This document shows positions 1 to 4,800 of a stretch of 5,599 bases of DNA, one piece after another. Numbering within the stretch: position 1 is the stretch's first letter; every line of letters begins with the position of its first letter. This stretch comes from an uncultured Blautia sp. (lineage in GTDB: Bacteria; Bacillota; Clostridia; Lachnospirales; Lachnospiraceae). The position numbers and the translations under genes are program-made. The notes beneath the pieces are model-generated. The model ran no database searches, had not been told where the DNA came from, and saw nothing but the letters and a program-made list of their open reading frames with translations. The stretch lies in contig CAMBYR010000150.1 in the NCBI GenBank assembly GCA_945872375.1, positions 1 through 5,599 of the forward strand, written 5' to 3'.

Positions 1-123
1 CTATCGGAAAAACGGGCAAGTATTCGGTCTAGTTATTTAAGATACGATGTACTAGTATCATATTATTCTTGAATAAGTATAAGATTCCTTCAGATTGTCC
101 ATACTTCAAAGGAAAGATGAAAA
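1..123. other. Upstream gap without a confident gene
   Basis: No complete gene is visible here. Two forward frames are open from the left edge and stop early, at 30-32 (TAG) and 38-40 (TAA), so either could be the last codons of an upstream gene; the peptides are too short to recognise. A third frame stays open to 70-72. A short inverted repeat, GATAC at 41-45 and GTATC at 55-59, is followed by T-rich sequence and might be a weak terminator, but its stem is only 5 bp. The stretch is clearly more AT-rich than the genes that follow. Confidence 0.4.
77..106 (+). promoter_or_regulatory. Possible sigma-G-like promoter for the spore protein gene
   Basis: GTATA at 77-81 and CATACTT at 100-106 are separated by 18 bases. 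They resemble the -35 and -10 elements of forespore sigma-G promoters (roughly GHATR and CATNNTA), with the last -10 base mismatched. The following gene is a spore protein of a class normally under sigma-G. Transcription would begin near 113 and leave a short leader before the start codon at 139. The match is by eye, and short AT-rich motifs arise by chance, so confidence is low. Confidence 0.27.
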
Positions 124-128
124 AGGAG
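124..128 (+). promoter_or_regulatory. Ribosome binding site deciding the spore protein start
   Basis: AGGAG at 124-128 lies 10 bases before the ATG at 139. The in-frame GTG at 130 is only one base downstream of it, too close to be used, so the ATG at 139 is the preferred start. Confidence 0.75.
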
Positions 129-138
129 TGTGAACAGA

Positions 139-333
139 ATGAAGAAGGAACAGGAAGTGGAATCATACCTGCGGGGAGAAATGTCCGGGGAAGAAAGGCT
201 GAAATACGAGATCGCAGAGGAACTGGGTCTTTTGGATCAGGTTCTGGAAAAGGGATGGAAGAGCCTTTCGGCAAAAGAGACAGGACGAATCGGGGGTCTT
301 ATGACGCGAAAAAAAAGAGAAAAGCTGAGATAA
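139..333 (+). CDS. Small acid-soluble spore protein, alpha/beta type (divergent)
   Basis: A 64-residue basic protein that I recognise as an alpha/beta-type small acid-soluble spore protein. This family coats DNA in the dormant spore, protects it from UV and heat damage, and is digested by the GPR protease at germination. Visible family marks are the KYEIAEELG segment (residues 22-30), which contains the Glu-Ile-Ala site where GPR typically cuts, and the ETGRIGG segment (47-53), matching the conserved NGxVGG DNA-binding stretch near the C-terminus. The intervening LLDQVLEKGW (31-40) recalls the SspF-like minor class more than the major SspA/SspB class. The tail (55-64) is very rich in Lys and Arg. 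The gene stands alone between its own promoter region and a strong terminator, so it is probably monocistronic and forespore-specific. It supports a spore-forming host. Confidence 0.82.
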   Translation: MKKEQEVESYLRGEMSGEERLKYEIAEELGLLDQVLEKGWKSLSAKETGRIGGLMTRKKREKLR

Positions 334-373
334 TAAAAAAAGGCATTGCAGGGATTCTATGCAGTGCCTTTTT
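334..373 (+). terminator. Intrinsic terminator after the spore protein gene
   Basis: GGCATTGCA (342-350) pairs with TGCAGTGCC (360-368) around a 9-base loop, with one T-G wobble. The preceding A-run can pair with the TTTTT at 369-373 and lengthen the stem. It begins directly after the TAA at 331-333. This is a textbook Rho-independent terminator and separates the spore gene from deoC. The A-run before the stem could also let it work on the opposite strand. Confidence 0.88.
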
Positions 374-374
374 G

Positions 375-383
375 TGTTATACT
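375..383 (+). promoter_or_regulatory. Possible extended -10 promoter upstream of the leader hairpin
   Basis: TGTTATACT at 375-383 fits an extended -10 element (TG, one base, then TATACT). The -35 position at about 355-360 (TTCTAT) is poor and lies inside the preceding terminator. If active, it would start a leader RNA near 390 that contains the 398-427 hairpin and reads into deoC. This is a pattern match only. Confidence 0.25.
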
Positions 384-397
384 GAATATGTATGCGG

Positions 398-450
398 AGT
401 TTCCGGAAAATCAGAATTCCGGAGACTTTAGAATTTTTTAAGATTTTTTT
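398..450 (+). terminator. Second hairpin with trailing T-runs in the deoC leader
   Basis: AGTTTCCGGAA (398-408) pairs with TTCCGGAGACT (417-427) through 11 base pairs including one T-G wobble, around an 8-base loop. Two T-runs follow at 434-439 and 444-450. The first begins six bases after the stem, which is late for a classical intrinsic terminator. It could be a weak backup terminator for the spore gene, an attenuator in the deoC leader, or simply a stable inverted repeat. The stem is well supported; the function is not. Confidence 0.45.
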
Positions 451-463
451 CAGATTATGTCAA

Positions 464-492
464 TGGAAAAAGAGAAATACCCGTTGTATCAT
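464..492 (+). promoter_or_regulatory. Candidate vegetative promoter for deoC and the transporter genes
   Basis: TGGAAA (464-469) and TATCAT (487-492) are separated by 17 bases, the ideal spacing for a housekeeping sigma factor, matching the consensus at 4 of 6 and 5 of 6 positions. Transcription would begin near 499, which would put the start almost on top of the ribosome binding site at 503-508; that short leader is a weakness of the call. No operator for a deo-type repressor was recognised. Confidence 0.3.
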
Positions 493-502
493 AAACAGAA
501 GT

Positions 503-508
503 GAGGAG
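503..508 (+). promoter_or_regulatory. Ribosome binding site deciding the deoC start
   Basis: GAGGAG at 503-508 lies 8 bases before the ATG at 517. The in-frame GTG at 508 overlaps this motif and cannot be served by it, so translation from 517 is preferred. Confidence 0.8.
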
Positions 509-516
509 TGAAGACG

Positions 517-1161
517 ATGAATAAATCAGACATATTGACACATGTGGACCATACCCAGCTTAAGGCCTATGCCACATGGGAGGATATTATCCGGCTCTGC
601 CAGGAGGCCATCGAGCTGAAAACAGCTTCTGTCTGCGTGCCTCCCTGCTATATTTCCAAAATCAGGGAAACCTTTCAGGATCAGATCAGGATCTGTACAG
701 TGATAGGATTTCCCCTGGGATACAGCGTTACAGAGGCAAAAGAGACCGAGACAAAAAAAGCGCTGGAAGACGGTGCCGATGAAATTGATATGGTAGTGAA
801 CATCTGTGATGTGAAAAATCATGATTACGATGCGGTCCGGGAGGAGATCAGCAGGATCCGAAAGGCTGCAGGAACACATGTCCTGAAGGTGATCGTGGAA
901 ACCTGCTATCTTTCACAGGAAGAAAAAGAAGAACTCTGCCGGATCGTGACGGAATGCAAAGCGGATTATATCAAAACCTCCACCGGTTTCGGGACAGCAG
1001 GAGCGTCCCTGGAAGATATCATGCTCTTTAAGGAGCATATCGGACCTGAAGTAAAAATGAAGGCAGCAGGCGGCATTCGGACAGCCGCCGATATGGAAGC
1101 TTATCTGGAAGCAGGCTGTGACAGGATCGGATGCAGCTCTGCGGCTTCTCTTCCGGATTAA
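517..1161 (+). CDS. deoC: Deoxyribose-phosphate aldolase
   Basis: A cytoplasmic class I aldolase (EC 4.1.2.4) of 214 residues that reversibly cleaves 2-deoxyribose 5-phosphate into glyceraldehyde 3-phosphate and acetaldehyde, the last step in salvage of deoxynucleosides as carbon source. The length fits the short bacterial DeoC form, and the TIM-barrel motifs appear in order: the DHT motif (residues 11-13), GADEIDMV (86-93) with Asp91 matching the catalytic Asp102 of E. coli, LKVIVETC (123-130), IKTSTGFGT (152-160) with Lys153 as the Schiff-base lysine, and MKAAGGIRT (181-189) with Lys182 as the second active-site lysine. IGCSSA (204-209) takes the place of the usual GTSSG phosphate-binding end, with Cys for Thr. 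All catalytic residues are present, so the enzyme should be active. No other deo gene (phosphorylase, phosphopentomutase) is in the window. The stop codon overlaps the ribosome binding site of the ATPase gene that follows, which suggests co-transcription. Confidence 0.95.
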   Translation: MNKSDILTHVDHTQLKAYATWEDIIRLCQEAIELKTASVCVPPCYISKIRETFQDQIRICTVIGFPLGYSVTEAKETETKKALEDGADEIDMVVNICDVKNHDYDAVREEISRIRKAAGTHVLKVIVETCYLSQEEKEELCRIVTECKADYIKTSTGFGTAGASLEDIMLFKEHIGPEVKMKAAGGIRTAADMEAYLEAGCDRIGCSSAASLPD

Positions 1162-1173
1162 GGAGAATACAGT

Positions 1174-1890
1174 ATGAGTGAACACAAAGAGGATTATGTG
1201 AAGCTGGAAAAGGTATCAAAAATCTACGGCTCCAAAGAAGTAAAGATCGTCGCCGTCGATGAGATCAGCTTCCAGATCGCAAAAGGGGAATTTGTGGTCG
1301 TGGTAGGCCCCAGCGGTGCCGGAAAAACGACAGTGCTGAATATTCTTGGAGGGATGGACAAGGCGACATCCGGAAAAGTGTGGGTGGACGGACATGATAT
1401 TGCCCGATACAATAACCGGCAGCTGACCGGATACCGGAGGGAGGATATCGGGTTTGTTTTCCAGTTCTATAATCTGGTGCCAAATCTGACAGCCCTGGAA
1501 AATGTGGAGCTGGCGCTTCAGATCTGCCGGAATCCGCTGGATGCGAAAACCGTTCTGGAGGAAGTGGGACTGAAAGACAGACTGACCAATTTTCCGGCGC
1601 AGCTTTCCGGAGGAGAGCAGCAGAGGGTTTCCATCGCCCGTGCTCTTGCGAAAAATCCAAAGCTGCTTCTCTGTGACGAACCTACAGGTGCTTTGGATTA
1701 TCAGACCGGAAAGGCGATTCTGAAGCTTTTGCAGGATATGTGCCGGGAAAAAGGAATGACAGTGATCGTTATTACACACAATTCAGCTTTGGCTCCGATG
1801 GCGGACAGGGTGATTCGAATTAAAAACGGAAAAGTGGCAGAAATGACCTGCAATGCGCATCCCACCCCGGTGGAAAATATCGAGTGGTAG
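1174..1890 (+). CDS. ABC transporter ATP-binding protein, MacB/LolD/FtsE type
   Basis: A 238-residue ATPase subunit that would sit on the inner face of the membrane and drive the permease encoded just downstream. All nucleotide-binding motifs are intact: Walker A GPSGAGKTT (residues 45-53, Lys51), Q-loop Gln97 in VFQFYN, signature LSGGEQQ (144-150), Walker B LLLCDEP (165-170, catalytic Glu169), D-loop GALD (172-175) and switch His202. The sequence around them (FQFYNLVPNLTALENV, then CDEPTGALD) is typical of the MacB/LolD/FtsE group, whose members pair with FtsX-like permeases. AAGGAG at 1160-1165 overlaps the deoC stop and lies 8 bases before the ATG. The gene ends 8 bases before the permease start. 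The last ~15 residues, rich in Pro and His, are a short tail beyond the core fold. The family assignment is firm; the substrate cannot be told. Confidence 0.95.
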   Translation: MSEHKEDYVKLEKVSKIYGSKEVKIVAVDEISFQIAKGEFVVVVGPSGAGKTTVLNILGGMDKATSGKVWVDGHDIARYNNRQLTGYRREDIGFVFQFYNLVPNLTALENVELALQICRNPLDAKTVLEEVGLKDRLTNFPAQLSGGEQQRVSIARALAKNPKLLLCDEPTGALDYQTGKAILKLLQDMCREKGMTVIVITHNSALAPMADRVIRIKNGKVAEMTCNAHPTPVENIEW

Positions 1891-1898
1891 GTGAGTCC

Positions 1899-4800
1899 AT
1901 GAAAAAAGCATTACATAAAGAATTCTGGATGGAAATACGAAAGAGCAGGGCAAGGTTTATTTCCATTTTTCTCATAGTGACTCTGGGTGTCGCTTTTTTC
2001 TCCGGAATACAGGCTACCGCACCGGATATGCGTTATTCCGGAGATGCCTTCTACGATGACAGCCGTCTGATGGACCTGAAGGTAATAGGAACCATGGGGC
2101 TTACCGATGATGATCTGGAGGCCCTGGAGGCCCTGGACGGCATTGAGGCTGCGGAAGGTGCCTGGTATGCTGATGTTTTCTGCGGAGAGCATGATCAGCA
2201 GAAGGTAGTTCATGTGGAGTCGCTGAATACGCTGGTGAATCAGTTAAGTGTTGATGAAGGAAGGCTTCCGGAAAAGGCCGACGAGTGTTTTCTGGATGAT
2301 GCCTTTGCTTCTTCTCAGAATCTGAATATAGGAGATGTGATACAGCTTCGTGAGGAAGAAGACAATGAGCTTCTGATAAACAGAGAGCTTACTGTGGTCG
2401 GAATCGGAAGCAGCCCTCTTTATATCTCTTACAACAGAGGGAATACCACGGTGGGTTCGGGAGAAATCAATGGATTTCTCTATGTTCTTCCGGAAAACTT
2501 TGACAGTGAAGTCTATACACAGGTCTATCTTGAGGTCAGAGGCGCCAGAGATCTGGTAAGTTTTACAGATGCGTATGATCATCTGGTAGATAAGGTGATG
2601 GACCAGGTAGAAGGAATCGAGGGTGTTCAGTGCAGCCTTCGCTACGAAAATGTGGTATCAGAAGCAGAAGAAGAGCTTGCGGATGCCAGACAGGAACTTG
2701 AGGACGGCAGGAAAGAAGCGGAAGAAGAGCTTGCGGATGCCAGAAAAGAGCTGGAGGACGGCGAGAAGGAGCTTGCCGACGGTAAAAAGGAGTATGAAGA
2801 CGGCAAACAGGAGCTTGCGGATGCCAGACAGGAAATAGCGGATGGCAAAAAAGAACTTGCCGATGCCCGGAAGGAGATCCGGGATGGAAAGAAAGAGCTT
2901 GCGGATGCAAAAAAGGAACTGGAAAAAGGTCGTCAGGAGCTTGCGGATGGCTGGGCAGAATATGAGGACGGCCGTCAGCAGCTTGCCGATGCAGAAACAG
3001 AACTGGCTGATGGTCGTCAGCAGCTTGTCGAAGCGAAACAAAAGCTTGCAGACGGTCAGAAGGAAGTGGACAACGGCCGGGCAGAGCTCCAGGCAAACAT
3101 CCAGAATTTCTATGCACAGAGAGAACAGCTTGGCGGTGCCTGGCAGCAGTACCATGACGGTGAAGCAGAGCTGGCGGCCGGAGAGCAGGAGCTTTCAGCT
3201 GCGCAGGCTCAGATTGAATCCGGAAAAACGGAGCTGGCTGCGGCGCGTGCCCAGCTTGACCAGAATGAGCAGGATCTGGCAGGCCTTGAAGGAGCTTCTT
3301 CACAGGCATCCCAGGCGGCAGCTGCGGCAGCAGAGGCTCTGGCAGCCGCTCAGGCGGAATACAGCCGGATTCTGGGGGAAGTGGAGGCAGGTAATCTGAC
3401 TCAGGAAGAAGCCGATGCTGCAGCCGCAAATGTTTCCGCGGCACAAAGCGGTTATGAGCAGGCAGTCGCCCAGGCATCCTATCTGGAATCCACGCTTTCG
3501 GAAGGCCGTCAGGCTCTGGAGCAGGGCCGGGCAGAGCTTCAGGCAAAGGAAGCGGAATTAACGGCCGCAGAAAGTACCATTGCCCAGAAACAGCAGGAAA
3601 TTGCAGCAGGTAAGCAGCAGCTTCAGGAAACCTATCAGACTCTTGCGGCCGCCCAGGATCAGCTCAATGCCGGAGAAGCCCAGATATCTGCTGCTCAAAG
3701 CAGGCTGGATTCTGCCCAGGCAGAACTGGATGCAGGTGCAGCGGAGATCGCAGAAAATGAGAAGACCATTTCTGACGGAGAAGCGGAAATTGCGGAAAAC
3801 AGAGCAAAGCTTGCCGATGCGGCAAAAGAACTTCGGGAAGGTGAGCAGGAGATTGCCGACGGAGAAAAAGAAATCCGGGAGAACGAAAAGAAGCTTGCCG
3901 ACGGAGAAAAGGAGATTCAGGAAAACGAACAGAAGATTGCCGATGGAGAAAAGGAAATCGAAGAAAATGAGCAAAAGCTGATCGACGCGGAGCAGGAGCT
4001 TGCGGATGCGGAGAAAGAGCTTGCGGATGGCTGGAAAGAATACGAAGACGGCAAAAAGGAAGCCGAGGAAGAGATTGCCGAGGGAGAACAGGAAATTGCG
4101 GATGCCGAAGCGGAAATTGCAGACCTGGAAGTTCCTCAGTGGTATATTTATGACAGAAGCAGTCTTCCGGAATATGCCGACTATGGAGACAATGCGGAAC
4201 GTATCCGCAGTCTGGGACAGGTCTTCCCCGTAATCTTTTTCCTGGTGGCTGCACTGATCTGTCTGACCACGATGACTCGAATGGTGGAGGAACAGAGGAC
4301 ACAGATCGGTACGCTGAAAGCATTGGGATATGCAAAGATGGATATTGCCTCCAAGTATCTGAATTATGCACTTCTGGCAACCATCGGCGGTTCCGTTTTT
4401 GGCATGCTGATCGGGGAAAAGCTGATTCCCTATGTCATTATCAGTGCCTACGGTACGGTTTACCGGAATATGGCGGTGATGATCCGCATTGACTATATTA
4501 TCCGATATGCACTGATTGCTTCGGTGGCCTCCGTATTCTGTACGGTAGGAGCAACCTTTGCCGCGTGCAGTAAGGTTCTGGCGGAGACTCCGGCATCTCT
4601 GATGCGTCCGCCGACTCCAAAAGAAGGAAAACGGATTTTGCTGGAACGGATCGGCATTTTCTGGAAGCATTTAAGCTTTACCTGGAAATCTTCCCTGAGA
4701 AATCTTTTCCGCTATAAAAAGCGTTTGTTTATGACGGTCTTCGGGATTGCCGGAAGTATGGGACTGATGCTGGTAGGATTTGGTGTCCGTGATTCTGTCG

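Larger units (their letters stand above)
2658..4130 (+). other. Coiled-coil insertion in the permease (residues 254-744)
   Basis: About 490 residues, almost all in heptads, with no Cys and no Pro. Most heptads have the form (Leu/Ile)-x-(Asp/Glu)-(Gly/Ala/Asn)-x-x-(Glu/Lys/Gln). This resembles the X-X-X-Leu-X-X-Gly heptad repeats known from YhgE/Pip phage-infection proteins. The N-terminal arm runs in unbroken register from Leu278 to about residue 461, and the C-terminal arm from Leu533 to about 721. The part between (467-532) is rich in Ala and Gln and holds the GNLT turn at 498-501. The membrane-near halves of both arms are rich in Glu, Lys, Asp and Arg, while the distal halves are rich in Ala and Gln. 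The region lies between TM1 and TM2, so it should be outside the membrane. Confidence 0.85.

Noticed and set aside
41..59. Inverted repeat GATAC/GTATC as a terminator or operator
   Set aside because: Only 5 bp with a 9-base loop and no clean T-run; it could easily be chance in AT-rich DNA.
130..138. GTG at 130 as the start of the spore protein
   Set aside because: It is one base after the AGGAG motif; the ATG at 139 has proper spacing and gives the expected length.
508..516. GTG at 508 as the deoC start
   Set aside because: It overlaps the GAGGAG ribosome binding site; ATG 517 is spaced correctly.
1216..1779. Antisense open frame of 187 codons opposite the ATPase
   Set aside because: The sense strand has complete Walker A, signature, Walker B and switch motifs; the antisense product has no recognisable feature.
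2842..3399. Forward out-of-frame open stretch of 185 codons inside the permease
   Set aside because: It is a +1 shadow of the repeats, rich in Lys, Arg, Ser and Met, without its own family signal; the permease frame continues unbroken through it.
2563..3546. Antisense open frame of 327 codons, rich in Pro, His and Leu
   Set aside because: It lies opposite the heptad array. The repeated codons (CTT GCG GAT, GAA, CAG) lack stops when read backward, and the product is low-complexity with no recognisable fold. The sense frame has the strong protein signal.
2658..4130. Regular 21/42-base repeats as a possible CRISPR or satellite array
   Set aside because: The repeats are in frame, differ mostly at synonymous positions, have no spacers, and translate as coiled-coil heptads.
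3558..4670. Antisense open frame of 370 codons
   Set aside because: Same cause: opposite the C-terminal heptads and TM2-TM4, no ribosome binding site or family match, and the Phe/Leu-rich repeats are reverse images of the sense heptads.
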